Assembly (NCBI RefSeq): GCF_036402745.1 | Contig: NZ_DASWSJ010000244.1 | Span: 4,239-68,238 of the forward strand | DNA from: Actinophytocola sp036402745 | GTDB lineage: Bacteria > Actinomycetota > Actinomycetes > Mycobacteriales > Pseudonocardiaceae | Direction: 5' to 3' | DNA length: 64,000 nucleotides | Shown here: one piece after another, positions 54,466-63,650 of the stretch | How positions within the stretch are numbered: position 1 is the first letter of the stretch | Layout: each line of letters opens with the position of its first letter | Notes under the pieces: generated by a model | Databases searched by the model: none | The model's input: only the letters and a program-made list of their open reading frames with translations | Told to the model about the DNA's origin: nothing | Made by a program: the position numbers and the translations under genes

Positions 54466-57438
54466 GTGAGAGCAACAGCGTTGTTGTCCGTGGTGGTGGC
54501 CGGCCTGCTGGCCGCGGGCCTCACCCAGGCCGCCGCCGAGCCAGCAGCCGGGCCCACAGAGCCCACCCGGGCCGGGCCGGCCGCACCCCACCTCGAGCAG
54601 CAGGTGCTGTTCAAGGCCGCGCAGGAGCGGGGCTACTCCTGCTTCCGCATCCCCGCGATCGTGCGCACTGCCGCGGGGACGCTGCTCGCGTTCGCCGAGG
54701 GCCGGGTCGACAACTGCGGCGACACCGGCGACATCGACGTGGTGCTGAAGCGCTCCACCGACGGCGGCCGGACCTGGTCGCCGCTGCGGCTGGTGAACCA
54801 CGGAAACGGCGACACGCACGGCAACCCGGTGCCGATCGTCGACCGGAGCACCGGCCGGATCTTCCTCTTCACCACCTACAACGCGGGCCGCGCCGACGAC
54901 AAGCCGTGCGCCCGCACACCGCACCTGCAGTACAGCGACGACGACGGCGCGACGTGGTCGGCGCCGGCCGACCTGAGCGCGCAGGTCACGCTCCCCCGGT
55001 GGGACTGGTGGGTCGCCACCGGCCCGGTGCACGGCATCCAGCTCACCCGCGGCCCGCACGCCGGTCGGCTCGTGTTCGGCATCTGCGGCGAGGTCAGCGA
55101 CGGCACGCACGCGGTCGCCAACGAGGCCGCGCTGGTCTACAGCGACGACCACGGCGAGACCTGGCAGGTCGGCGCGCTCGACACGATCGACTTCCCGCCC
55201 GGCGGGACCTTCACCCAGAAGCCGCAGGAGATCACCGTCACCGAGCTGGCCGACGGCTCGGTCTACGCCGGCGCGCGGGAGCAGGGCGGGACCGACGTCG
55301 GCAACCGCTCGTACGCGGTCAGCCGGGACGGCGGCACGTCGTTCAGCACCCCGTGGACCGCGATCCCCGACCTCGTCACGCCGACCGTGCAGGGCGCCGT
55401 GCTGCGCCTCGAACGGCCCGGACCCGACCGGATCCTGTTCTCCTCGCCGTCGGACACCGACCGGCGCCGCTGGATGATGATCCGCTCCTCCTACGACGGC
55501 GGCCGCGGCTGGGAGAGCGCCGAGCAGGGCACCCGGATCACCACCGACTGGTCGGGCTACTCCGACCTGGTCCAGATCAGCGACCCGCGGGCGCGGTCCA
55601 CCGAGATCGGCCTGCTCTACGAGGGTGGCGCCGTCGACGCGAGGGACGAGATCCGCTTCGCCCGGTTCGACGAGGAGTACCTCGGCCGGCGCGGCCCGGC
55701 CGGCCCGACGACCCCGGACACCTCGCCCACCCGCGCCGACAGCTACGTCCTCGGCGGTCCGGCACCCGCCGCGGGGCGGTTCGGCGCCGGCCTGGAGCTG
55801 GACGGCGTCGACGACTACCTGCGGGTGCCCTACGACAAGGCCCAGGAGCCCGGCGACGGCGACCTCACCTACACCGCGTGGTTCCGCTACGGCGAGTCCA
55901 CCGGACCGCAGGCACTGCTGTGGCTCGGCGGGATGGGGGGCACCGCGCCGCAGCTGTGGCTGCGCGGCGAGCCGGCGAGCAACCGGCTCGTCGCGTGGAT
56001 GACCACGGCGAAGGGCAGCGCGTCGGTCACCACCACGTCGGCGTACGACGACCGGCAGTGGCACCACGTCGCCCTGCGACGATCCGCCGGCCGGCTCCTG
56101 CTGTGGGTGGACGGCGTCCAGGTCGCGGCCGGCCCGGCCGTCGCGGGCTCGCTCAGCGAGCGGGTGTCCTTCCAGGTGCACCTCGGTGAGCGGCAGGACT
56201 ACCAGCAGCGATTCGACGGCACGCTCGACGAGGTCCGCCTGTACCGCCGGGCGCTGACCACCGCCGAGCTCGACGCCGTCCGGCTGTCCAATGTGGACAT
56301 CCCGGCCGGCCAGGTGCTCCGGCTGCCGCTCGACCGGCTCGCCGGGGCGACCCCGCACGGCGGCTGCACCTCGGTGCCGTACGTGTCCGGGACCGAGGGA
56401 TACCACACGTTCCGCATCCCGGCCGTCGTCGAGGCCGCCGACGGCACGGTGCTGGCCTTCGCCGAAGGACGCGTCGAGTCGGCCGGGGACACCGGCGCGA
56501 TCCGGACCGTGCTGCGCCGCTCGACCGACGGCGGCTGCACCTGGGGACCCCTGTCGGTGGTGTCGGACAACGGCGCCGCGACCGCGGGCAACCCCGCGCC
56601 GGTCGTGCTGCCCACCGGCGAGATCGTGCTGCTGACCACGCGCAACGGCCGGGTCACCGAGAAGGAGATCATGTCCGGCACCGCGTCCCCCGAGGACGGT
56701 CGCCGGGTGTTCGTCCAGCGCAGCAACGACAACGGCCGCACGTGGTCGTCGGCGCGGGAGCTCACCGGCGTCGCGAAGAAGGCGGACTGGCGCTGGTACG
56801 CCACCGGTCCCGGGCACGCCGTCGTGCTGCGCGACGGCCGGATCGTGGTGCCCGCCAACCACTCGGTGGCCCCGCCGGCCGGCTCCTCCGACGTCGGCAC
56901 CGAGGCGAAGTTCTACGGCGGCCACGACCTCCTCAGCGACGACGGCGGCCGCACCTGGCGCATCGGGTTCACCGAGGACCGTGCCGACCCCGGCATCGCG
57001 TCGAACGAGACGACGGTGGCGCAGCTGCCGGACGGGCGGCTCTACTTCACCAGCCGCAACCAGGGCACGAGCGGCAGCCGGGTGGACGGCTACAGCACGG
57101 ACGGCGGCACGTCCCTCGCCGCGCCGTACCAGCCGCAGCCGGGCCTGACCGGGCCGAAGGTGCAGGGCAGCGTCCTGCAGACGGTCCGGCCGGACGTGCT
57201 GCTGTTCTCCGGCCCCGCGAACCCGGCCGCCCGGCGCTCGATGGCCGTCCGGGTCAGCGCCGACCGCGGCCGCACGTGGCGCCAGGCGCTGCTGGTGTCC
57301 ACCGCGCCCGCCGCCTACTCCGACCTCGTGCAGCTCACCGGCGCCACCGTCGGGCTCCTGTACGAGACCGGCGGGACCGGCACCTACGAGACGATCACGT
57401 TCACCCAGCTGTCCATGCGTCACCTGGCCTGGCGCTAG
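54466..57438 (+). CDS. Secreted sialidase with two GH33 domains and a central LamG domain
   Basis: 990 residues from a GTG at 54466 (AGGGA upstream); an ATG at 54421 in the same frame lies inside the repeat. A Sec signal peptide (VRATALLSVVVAGLLAAG) is followed by sialidase domain 1 (about 35-410): CFRIPAI (Arg triad start) and Asp-boxes STDGGRTWS, SDDDGATWS, SDDHGETWQ. A concanavalin-like LamG domain covers about 430-625. Sialidase domain 2 (about 640-990) has TFRIPAV, STDGGCTWG, SNDNGRTWS and SDDGGRTWR. Each domain seems to hold its own catalytic set. The enzyme would release sialic acid outside the cell for the neighbouring transporter and lyase. Two catalytic domains in one chain are rare. 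Confidence 0.9.
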   Translation: MRATALLSVVVAGLLAAGLTQAAAEPAAGPTEPTRAGPAAPHLEQQVLFKAAQERGYSCFRIPAIVRTAAGTLLAFAEGRVDNCGDTGDIDVVLKRSTDGGRTWSPLRLVNHGNGDTHGNPVPIVDRSTGRIFLFTTYNAGRADDKPCARTPHLQYSDDDGATWSAPADLSAQVTLPRWDWWVATGPVHGIQLTRGPHAGRLVFGICGEVSDGTHAVANEAALVYSDDHGETWQVGALDTIDFPPGGTFTQKPQEITVTELADGSVYAGAREQGGTDVGNRSYAVSRDGGTSFSTPWTAIPDLVTPTVQGAVLRLERPGPDRILFSSPSDTDRRRWMMIRSSYDGGRGWESAEQGTRITTDWSGYSDLVQISDPRARSTEIGLLYEGGAVDARDEIRFARFDEEYLGRRGPAGPTTPDTSPTRADSYVLGGPAPAAGRFGAGLELDGVDDYLRVPYDKAQEPGDGDLTYTAWFRYGESTGPQALLWLGGMGGTAPQLWLRGEPASNRLVAWMTTAKGSASVTTTSAYDDRQWHHVALRRSAGRLLLWVDGVQVAAGPAVAGSLSERVSFQVHLGERQDYQQRFDGTLDEVRLYRRALTTAELDAVRLSNVDIPAGQVLRLPLDRLAGATPHGGCTSVPYVSGTEGYHTFRIPAVVEAADGTVLAFAEGRVESAGDTGAIRTVLRRSTDGGCTWGPLSVVSDNGAATAGNPAPVVLPTGEIVLLTTRNGRVTEKEIMSGTASPEDGRRVFVQRSNDNGRTWSSARELTGVAKKADWRWYATGPGHAVVLRDGRIVVPANHSVAPPAGSSDVGTEAKFYGGHDLLSDDGGRTWRIGFTEDRADPGIASNETTVAQLPDGRLYFTSRNQGTSGSRVDGYSTDGGTSLAAPYQPQPGLTGPKVQGSVLQTVRPDVLLFSGPANPAARRSMAVRVSADRGRTWRQALLVSTAPAAYSDLVQLTGATVGLLYETGGTGTYETITFTQLSMRHLAWR

Positions 57439-57647
57439 TGCTCCGCCAGGTGCGCGACCAGCACACCGCGGCCCGGCAGCGGGGCCTCGGTGCCGAGCGG
57501 ATCCCCGGTGAGCGTGTCGACCGCGCCCGCCGGGACCGGCACGGTCACCGCGGTCGTGTTGTGGTTCAACAGGAACAGCCACCGGCCACGCCGGACCGCC
57601 TCCACCCCAGCCGGGGTGCCGAGGCGGTCCCGCACGATCGAGGTCAC
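57435..57647 (-). pseudogene. 3' remnant of a GH42 beta-galactosidase
   Basis: About 70 codons on the minus strand match only the end of glycoside hydrolase family 42 proteins: GTPAGVEAVRRGRWLFLLNH, then TVPVPAGAVDTLTGD and GRGVLVAHLAEH. No catalytic domain lies upstream; the region before it (57648-57745) carries the lyase operator. Its TAG overlaps the sialidase TAG on the other strand through a CTAG palindrome. It is best read as a gene remnant left by a deletion, although a translated 70-residue protein cannot be excluded. Confidence 0.7.
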
Positions 57648-57669
57648 GGCGATCGAACCCTTTCCAGTG

Positions 57670-57704
57670 ATAGGACATTGGACATAGGACGTAGGATGTC
57701 GGGC
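57670..57704. promoter_or_regulatory. Heptamer array upstream of the NanA-like gene
   Basis: Four to five consecutive 7-bp units: ATAGGAC (57670-57676), ATTGGAC, ATAGGAC (57684-57690), GTAGGAT, then GTCGGGC. The unit ATAGGAC is also the arm of the operator at 48802-48822. It lies 42-76 bp upstream of the TTG at 57746. Probably bound by the GntR regulator encoded at 58682-59401. Confidence 0.55.
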
Positions 57705-57745
57705 GACCGGATGCCCGACCGACCCGGCCCGCAAGGGAGAGGCTC

Positions 57746-58660
57746 TTGATTCAGCTCGACGGCGGCGTCGTGCCACCCGTGTGCACCCCGCTCACGCCGG
57801 AACGAGAGCTGGACGTTCCGTCGCTGGAACGCCTGGCCGCCTTCCTGATCGAGGCGGGCATGCACGGCCTGTTCGTCACCGGGTCCACCGGCGAGGTCGC
57901 CTACCTGCCCGACGAGGTGCGGTACCGGGCGCTGGAGGTGGTCGCCGGGGTCGCGGCCGGCCAGGTGCCGGTCCTCGCGGGGATCATCGACACCACCACG
58001 CCGCGGGTGATCGAGCACGCCCGGGCGGCCAAGGCGTCCGGCGCGGACGCGCTCGTCGCCACCGTGCCGTTCTTCGCGCCCACGCATCCCGCCGAGTTCC
58101 CCGGCCACTTCCGGGCCATCCGGGCGGCGGTGGACCTGCCGCTGGTCGCCTACGACATCCCCAGCTCGGTCGGCACGAAGCTGCCGACCGACGTCGTCGT
58201 GGAGCTGGCCGAGGACGGCACGCTGGCCGCGCTGAAGGACTCGAGCGGCGACCTGGACGGCCTGCGCGCGGTCCTGGAACGCACGGACCCGTCCCGCTTG
58301 CGGTGCTACTCCGGCTCGGAGACGCTCGCCGACCTCGGCCTGTTCATCGGCGCGCACGGGCTGGTGCCGGGCATCGGGAACGTCGACCCGCACGGGTATC
58401 TGCGGCTCTACGAGGCGGCCCGCCGGGCGGACTGGGACACCGCGCGGACCGAGCAGGCACGGCTGCGGCGGCTGTTCCGGCTCATCCACGTCGGCGACCC
58501 GAGGATGGGCCGGTATTCCTCCGCGATCGGCGCGTTCAAGGAAGGGCTGGTGGCCCGTGGCGTGATCGCCGGCGCGACCACGAGCGAGCCGATGATCCCG
58601 CTGAACGACACCGAGCGCGCTGCCGTGCGGCAGCACCTGGAAGACGCCGGCCTGCTCTAA
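57746..58660 (+). CDS. nanA: DapA/NanA-family lyase, probable N-acetylneuraminate lyase
   Basis: 304 residues from a TTG at 57746 with GGGAGAGG upstream. TIM-barrel class I aldolase of the dihydrodipicolinate synthase family: substrate-carboxylate loop GSTGEVAYLP, catalytic Tyr in LVAYDIPSS and Schiff-base Lys in AALKDSSGD. Sequence alone does not separate N-acetylneuraminate lyase from related aldolases, but the sialidase, transporter and GntR neighbours point to cleavage of sialic acid to N-acetylmannosamine and pyruvate. NanK and NanE are not in the window. The Y-D-I-P in place of the common Y-N-I-P is a small variation. Confidence 0.78.
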   Translation: MIQLDGGVVPPVCTPLTPERELDVPSLERLAAFLIEAGMHGLFVTGSTGEVAYLPDEVRYRALEVVAGVAAGQVPVLAGIIDTTTPRVIEHARAAKASGADALVATVPFFAPTHPAEFPGHFRAIRAAVDLPLVAYDIPSSVGTKLPTDVVVELAEDGTLAALKDSSGDLDGLRAVLERTDPSRLRCYSGSETLADLGLFIGAHGLVPGIGNVDPHGYLRLYEAARRADWDTARTEQARLRRLFRLIHVGDPRMGRYSSAIGAFKEGLVARGVIAGATTSEPMIPLNDTERAAVRQHLEDAGLL

Positions 58661-58661
58661 G

Positions 58662-58682
58662 GTTGGACGTGGGAGGTCCTCG
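58662..58682. promoter_or_regulatory. Weak operator-like heptamers before the GntR gene
   Basis: GTTGGAC (58662-58668), GTGGGAG and GTCCTCG (58676-58682) keep the GGAC-N7-GTCC spacing of the operator at 48802-48822. The site lies between the lyase stop and the GntR start codon, consistent with autoregulation. Confidence 0.4.
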
Positions 58683-59401
58683 TGACGGAGCAGCACACGC
58701 CGGCCAGGCTGGCCACCAGGATGGGCCGCGCCATCCGGGACGAGATCACCGGGCTGATCCTCAGCCGGGGCCTCAAGTCCGGCGACCCGCTGCCCACCGA
58801 GACCGAGCTCGTCGAGGCGCTCGGCGTCAGCCGCAACTCGGTCCGCGAGGCGCTCAAGGCGTTGCAGGCACTCGACATCGTGGAGATCCGGCACGGCTAC
58901 GGCACCTACGTCGGCCGCCTGTCGCTGGACCCGCTCGCCGACGGGCTCACCTTCCGCGCGCTGCACGACATCGGGCGCGACCTCCGGTCGATGGAGGAGA
59001 TCGTCGAGGTGCGCGAAGCGCTGGAGGGTGCGCTGATCCGCCGGGTCGCCGCCAGCATCCCGGAGGCCGACCTGGCGGCGCTGGACGGGGTCACGCGCCG
59101 GATGAGCGAACGCGCCAAGTCCGGCGAGACGTTCGCCGACGAGGACCGCGAGTTCCACGAGGTGCTGTACCGGTCGCTGAACAACGAGCTGGTGACGCAG
59201 CTGCTGCGGGCGTTCTGGGACGTCTTCCACCGGGTCAACCACCGGCTGGGCGTCACCGACCCGAACCCGCTGCAGACCGTGCGCCGGCACCGGGCCATCG
59301 TCACCGCGCTCCGCAAGAGCGACGTGGCACGCGCGGAGCAGGCGATGGCCGAGCACTTCCGCAACCTCGACGTCCGGGTCGCGCAGCTGCGCTCGAGCTG
59401 A
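58682..59401 (+). CDS. FadR-subfamily GntR transcriptional regulator
   Basis: 239 residues from a GTG at 58682. The N-terminal winged helix has LPTETELVEALGVSRNSVRE and ALDIVEIRHGYGTYV. The C-terminal FCD domain has EVREALEGALIRRVAA, EDREFHEVLYRSLNNELVTQ and, later, HRAIVTALRKSD, with metal-binding His and Asp positions as in FadR/NanR-like proteins. It probably represses the transporter, sialidase and lyase genes until sialic acid or a breakdown product binds (inference). The candidate operators with the ATAGGAC motif fit that role. It lies 21 bp after the lyase gene. Confidence 0.9.
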   Translation: MTEQHTPARLATRMGRAIRDEITGLILSRGLKSGDPLPTETELVEALGVSRNSVREALKALQALDIVEIRHGYGTYVGRLSLDPLADGLTFRALHDIGRDLRSMEEIVEVREALEGALIRRVAASIPEADLAALDGVTRRMSERAKSGETFADEDREFHEVLYRSLNNELVTQLLRAFWDVFHRVNHRLGVTDPNPLQTVRRHRAIVTALRKSDVARAEQAMAEHFRNLDVRVAQLRSS

Positions 59402-59408
59402 CCCGCGC

Positions 59409-59903
59409 TCAGCCGGTGCCGCGAAGGCGTGGGGTGGGTACCTGGCCGGCCCCGCCCTCGAGGACGGTGGCGTGGTCGCGGGCCCACCGGAGCAGCCCCG
59501 CGACGTCGATGCCGTACGGCGGCTCGTCCCGGTAGGGCTCGATGTGGCCGGCACCGCGCCTGAGCAACGTCACCGCACCGGTCAGGTTCCCGCGGGCGGC
59601 GTGCGTGGCGCCCACGGCGAGCTGGGCCAGGCCCTTCCACAGGGCGCGCTGCGGCTCGGGGGCCGTCTTCCACGCGTCTTCCAGCACCTCGTGGGCGTGG
59701 AACGGCATGCCGCCGTCGAGGAGCCGCTGGGCCTCGGCGAGGGACTCCTCCGGCGACCGGACAACGCCCTCCGGCTGGCGCGCGACCCCGCTCGCCCCGC
59801 GCGGGAGCGGCCGGCCCAGCCCGTCGCGCGGGCGGGTGTTGCGGGCGCGGCCCTGCTCGTCACGGTCGCGATCGGGCCGGTTCCCGCTGGCAGCTGTGTC
59901 CAC
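59409..59903 (-). CDS. DUF309-family protein
   Basis: 164 residues from a GTG at 59903. The core has the DUF309 helical signature FHAHEVLEDAWK, followed by ALWKGLAQLAVGATHAARGN. The first 45 residues are Arg/Gly-rich and probably disordered. Function of the family is unknown; the conserved His and Glu suggest metal binding. Convergent with the GntR gene, 7 bp apart. No pathway link is evident. Confidence 0.85.
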   Translation of the reverse strand: MDTAASGNRPDRDRDEQGRARNTRPRDGLGRPLPRGASGVARQPEGVVRSPEESLAEAQRLLDGGMPFHAHEVLEDAWKTAPEPQRALWKGLAQLAVGATHAARGNLTGAVTLLRRGAGHIEPYRDEPPYGIDVAGLLRWARDHATVLEGGAGQVPTPRLRGTG

Positions 59904-59927
59904 CCCGCCAGCTTCCCACCACCGCGG

Positions 59928-62183
59928 TCAGCCGAAGGAGCGCGGCCTGCCGACGTCCGGCTTGCGGTAGTCGCAGACACCCGTCGGGAAGATCTGCGCC
60001 AGCCGGTCCTGCTCGGCGCTCGTCGGCCGCCACGACCCGTACACCCCGCGGGCGACCGCCGACCGCACCGGTTGGAGCGCGCACTTGTAGTGCTGCTCGT
60101 CGAACGGGCCGCCGGCGACCGTGCGGGACGTGCCGTGGATGGGGAACCGCTGGGTGCACGGGCCGGCCGGGCCGGCGTCGAGGATCCCGCGCCAGGCGTC
60201 CCTCCCCCGGTACAGCAGCGTCCCGTCGGTGGCGAAGCAGCTGTCGACCGCCTCGGCCGGCTTGGCCCGCACGACGCCAAGGCCCGGGTGGGCCCGCAGG
60301 TTCCCGAGCCACCGGTCCATCACCGCGAGCGCCATCGGGGTCTGGTCGAACGTCCGGGCCGGGCGCGCGTCGGTGAACCAGACGACCTGGTTCGCCGCGC
60401 TCCCCCGCCGGTCCAGCATGCGCTGCCGGGACGCGAAGGACTGGCGGGCGTTGTGCATGTCCAGCTCGCCGTCGAGGTAGTGGCGCCAGTCGATGATCGG
60501 GATGTCGATCCGGCCGTCGAACACGAGCCCGGACCGGTACGCGGCCCGCATCGCCTCGACGTCGCCCTCCGAGCGCGGGGCCACGCCGTCGGGACCGGGT
60601 GGCGTGATGTTCCGCGCGCTCCACACGTCGATGTCGGCCGGGCACGCGGTGGCGATGAACGGGCAGCCCTCCTGCACCGCCTCGGCCGGAGGCTTCCAGC
60701 CGCCGGCGGAGGCGTTCAGGTCGAGGAACTCCGCCGGGGTGAGGTTCCCGTCGACGAGGGCCTTCAGTCCATATTGGACGCCGACGTTGTCCCATGTGGA
60801 GCGGGCGAACCCGGTGGCGGGATCGCGCCCGTAGACGTTGACCGCGTCGTTCCAGTGTGTCCACTCGACCTGGGCCTGCTGCTCGGGCGTGATTCCCGGC
60901 GCGGTGCCGAACTTCGGGTTGAGCACGAGCGGGGACAGGCCCCGCCAGCCCTTGACGCACTCGGTCGAGCCGGGGGTCGCGAGCCACGGCGTCAGCGGCT
61001 GGTACGGGTTGGGCACGGTGTTCGACGCGGCGAGCCCTTCCAGCTGCGAGCGGTTGGTCCACACCCGCCACTTCGAGGCCGGGTCCGCGCGCACCTTCAG
61101 GTCCATCCAGCGCTCGAGCAGCTCGCAGTCGCCGACGTGGATGGCCTGGGTGACCATGTCCGGGTACGAGTACTGCGGGATCGCGCCGTCGAGCAGCCCC
61201 GGGTGGTTCTGGCCGTAGACGTACTGCTGGATGCCGCCGCCGGACCCGCCCAGCCCGACCGTGTACTCGGGGTCGCCGTACTCGGTGACGAAGCGCGACT
61301 TGACCATCAGCGCGGTCTCGCCGCCGAGGACCAGGTTGTAGTGCGTGTCGGTCTTCGTGCCGGTGGACCACGCGACCGCGTAGCCCTGCCCGAGGCCGTA
61401 CGGGTAACGGGACTCGTTCTGGTTGTTCGAGCCCTGGTAGTGGCCGATGGCCACGCCGCCGCCGAAGTAGTAGATCAGCTTGCGGTTCCAGTGCGGCAGG
61501 TTCGCCGGCCCGCTCGCCCCGGGGTCGAGCACCGCGATCGTGTAGACGAACCGGTTGATCGTGCCGCGTTCCCAGCGGATCACGAAGTCCACGGTGGCGC
61601 CGGCGCCCGTCGTGGTCGTGGCCAGGTCGGCCGGGCGGGGCGCGGCCGGGTCGTAGGGTCGCCAGGTGCCACCGGTGGTTCGGTAGTAGTAGCCGACCCG
61701 GGTCCGCAGCGAGCAGTCGGTGTCGAGGAACGGCCCGGTGAGGTCGAAGCCGGCCAGGTGCGCCGGTGTCGAGCAGAAGAAGTCGGGCTGCTTCGGGCCG
61801 GCGAACATCGGCCCGGTGCTCGGGTGGTTGACCAGCCGCAGCGTGGCGCGGTCGTGCCCGGGCGCCCGCGCCGTGACGGTGCTCGCGCCGAGCGGGAGGT
61901 CCCGCAGCACGCCTTCCAGCGCGTGCGGCGCCTGGTCGTCGGGGACGAACGAGGAGCTGACGTCGGCGCCGTTCACCGAGACGGTCGCCGCATCGAGTGG
62001 GACCGAACGCGGGACCACGACCCGGACCCGGGCCGCCCCGCCGCTGACGTACCGCGCGGGCCCGGACAGCGTCTCGAGCCGCAGCGAACCGGGCGACTCC
62101 CCCGCCCCGGCCGACCCCGCGGCACCGACCAGACCCGCGACGACCGCGACAACGGCCGCGACAACGGTGACCCGACGCGCCAT
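59928..62183 (-). CDS. Secreted DUF6351-like protein (possible esterase or depolymerase)
   Basis: 751 residues from the ATG at 62183 (GGGAGGACGCG upstream). A Sec signal peptide (RRVTVVAAVVAVVAGLVGAA) precedes a large extracellular domain. The motif VGLGGSGGGIQQY, within a hydrophobic surrounding, resembles a nucleophile turn as seen in tannase-like or polymer-degrading alpha/beta hydrolases. An early Ig-like segment (VNGADVSSSFVPDDQ) is likely. I recognise the family only as DUF6351-type; enzymatic function is inferred from the GxSxG-like turn. Several Cys pairs fit secretion. Next to the sialidase locus but in opposite orientation. Confidence 0.7.
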   Translation of the reverse strand: MARRVTVVAAVVAVVAGLVGAAGSAGAGESPGSLRLETLSGPARYVSGGAARVRVVVPRSVPLDAATVSVNGADVSSSFVPDDQAPHALEGVLRDLPLGASTVTARAPGHDRATLRLVNHPSTGPMFAGPKQPDFFCSTPAHLAGFDLTGPFLDTDCSLRTRVGYYYRTTGGTWRPYDPAAPRPADLATTTTGAGATVDFVIRWERGTINRFVYTIAVLDPGASGPANLPHWNRKLIYYFGGGVAIGHYQGSNNQNESRYPYGLGQGYAVAWSTGTKTDTHYNLVLGGETALMVKSRFVTEYGDPEYTVGLGGSGGGIQQYVYGQNHPGLLDGAIPQYSYPDMVTQAIHVGDCELLERWMDLKVRADPASKWRVWTNRSQLEGLAASNTVPNPYQPLTPWLATPGSTECVKGWRGLSPLVLNPKFGTAPGITPEQQAQVEWTHWNDAVNVYGRDPATGFARSTWDNVGVQYGLKALVDGNLTPAEFLDLNASAGGWKPPAEAVQEGCPFIATACPADIDVWSARNITPPGPDGVAPRSEGDVEAMRAAYRSGLVFDGRIDIPIIDWRHYLDGELDMHNARQSFASRQRMLDRRGSAANQVVWFTDARPARTFDQTPMALAVMDRWLGNLRAHPGLGVVRAKPAEAVDSCFATDGTLLYRGRDAWRGILDAGPAGPCTQRFPIHGTSRTVAGGPFDEQHYKCALQPVRSAVARGVYGSWRPTSAEQDRLAQIFPTGVCDYRKPDVGRPRSFG

Positions 62184-62305
62184 CGCGTCCTCCCGGACCT
62201 CGCACTGCGAAACCGCGGACACCCGGCGACGAGCCCGGGTCACTGCACCGCAGACGCTAGGCGTCGAGCCGGCGCACCGTCAACGCCCGTTCGGACGCCG
62301 TGGGA

Positions 62306-63547
62306 TCAGTGCGCCGGGTCCCCGGCGGACAGCGAGCGCGCCACGGCGGTGGCGGTCGCCAGCAGGCGGTCGTCCTCGCCCGAGGGGACGGACAGCAGCA
62401 CGCTGCCGCGCAGGCCAGCATGTGGCAGGTGGCCGTGCGGCAGGGCGACGCCGGGGAGGCCCAGGTAGCTCAGCAGCATCGTCGTGCGGAGGACCCGGCG
62501 GTTGGTCGCCTCCATCAGGTCCAGGTCGGCCAGCAGCGGGGCCACGGGCGGCGCGGGGTCCCGGACGGTCGGGCAGAGCAGGACCGCGCCGGCGAGGTCC
62601 GCGGTGAGGCGGCGGCGCAGCGGGGCCTGGGCCGCACGCAGGACCGGCTCGCCGCCGGGGTCGTAGCGGCTGAGTCGCCGCAGTACCAACGGGTCGACGC
62701 CATCCGGCCGGTCGAGCAGGTGGCCGTGCTGCTGGAAGGCCTCGGCGACGGCCAGCGCGCCGTGCCGGTCCATCAGCTCCTGCGCCTCGACGAGACTGGG
62801 CAGGACCCGCCGCTCGATGTCCACTCCGGACAGTTCCAATAGGACCAGCGCGGCGTCGAACGCGGCGGCGATCTCGGGTGCGCAGTCCTCGACGAGCTCC
62901 CCGGCCGGCACGACCAGCCGCACCGGCCCGGTGGCGACCGCGCGGGCCGGCACCCCGCGCAGCGCGGCGTCCGCGGCCACGACGGTGGCGAGGTCACGCG
63001 CGAACACCCCGACGCAGTCGAAGCTCGGCGACAGCGGCAGCATCCCCGTCCGGTCGTAGCGGTCCAAGCTCGCCCGGAACCCGACGAGCCCGCAGAACGC
63101 CGCCGGCACCCGGATCGAACCGGACGTGTCGGTGCCGACCGCGAGGTCGACGATGCCGTCCGCGACCGCCACCACCGAGCCCGAGGACGAGCCGCCGGGT
63201 ACCCGGTCCGGCGCGAGCGGGTTGACCGGGTCGCCGAAGTGCGGGTTGAGGCCCAGCCCGGAGAACGCGAACTCGCTCTGGTTGGTCTTGCCGACGCACA
63301 CGGCGCCGGCCGCCGCCAGGTTGCGCACGACCGGCGCGTCGGCCGGGGCCACCGGAGCGTCGCGCCGAGTCGCGGACCCGTTGGTGCTGCGCGTCCCCTC
63401 GATGTCGAACAGGTCCTTCCACGCCACCAGCGTCCCGCCGAGCGGACCCGCTGCCCCGGCCTCGCGAAGGGCCCGCTCCTCGGTCAGCGTGATGAACGCG
63501 CGGGACTCCCCCGCCCGCCGAAGCGCCGCCGCCAGGTCACTCCCCAC
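62306..63547 (-). CDS. Amidase-signature family hydrolase
   Basis: 413 residues from a GTG at 63547. The amidase signature triad is visible: Lys in GGTLVAWKDLFDIEG, then GGSSSGSVVAVADG with the cis-Ser, and the nucleophile in GTDTSGSIRVPAAFCG. These enzymes hydrolyse amides or act in GatCAB-like transamidation. At 413 residues it is slightly short for the family but complete in its core. Substrate unknown. No functional link with neighbours is visible. Confidence 0.9.
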   Translation of the reverse strand: MGSDLAAALRRAGESRAFITLTEERALREAGAAGPLGGTLVAWKDLFDIEGTRSTNGSATRRDAPVAPADAPVVRNLAAAGAVCVGKTNQSEFAFSGLGLNPHFGDPVNPLAPDRVPGGSSSGSVVAVADGIVDLAVGTDTSGSIRVPAAFCGLVGFRASLDRYDRTGMLPLSPSFDCVGVFARDLATVVAADAALRGVPARAVATGPVRLVVPAGELVEDCAPEIAAAFDAALVLLELSGVDIERRVLPSLVEAQELMDRHGALAVAEAFQQHGHLLDRPDGVDPLVLRRLSRYDPGGEPVLRAAQAPLRRRLTADLAGAVLLCPTVRDPAPPVAPLLADLDLMEATNRRVLRTTMLLSYLGLPGVALPHGHLPHAGLRGSVLLSVPSGEDDRLLATATAVARSLSAGDPAH

Positions 63548-63650
63548 GGGCCCACCCCTCGAGTTGCGGTTTCGGCAACAAGCTTTGCCAGGATCGCACG
63601 ACTGGGGACATGGTGGTCCCAGGAAAGCCGAACGAGCCGAGGGGACCACT

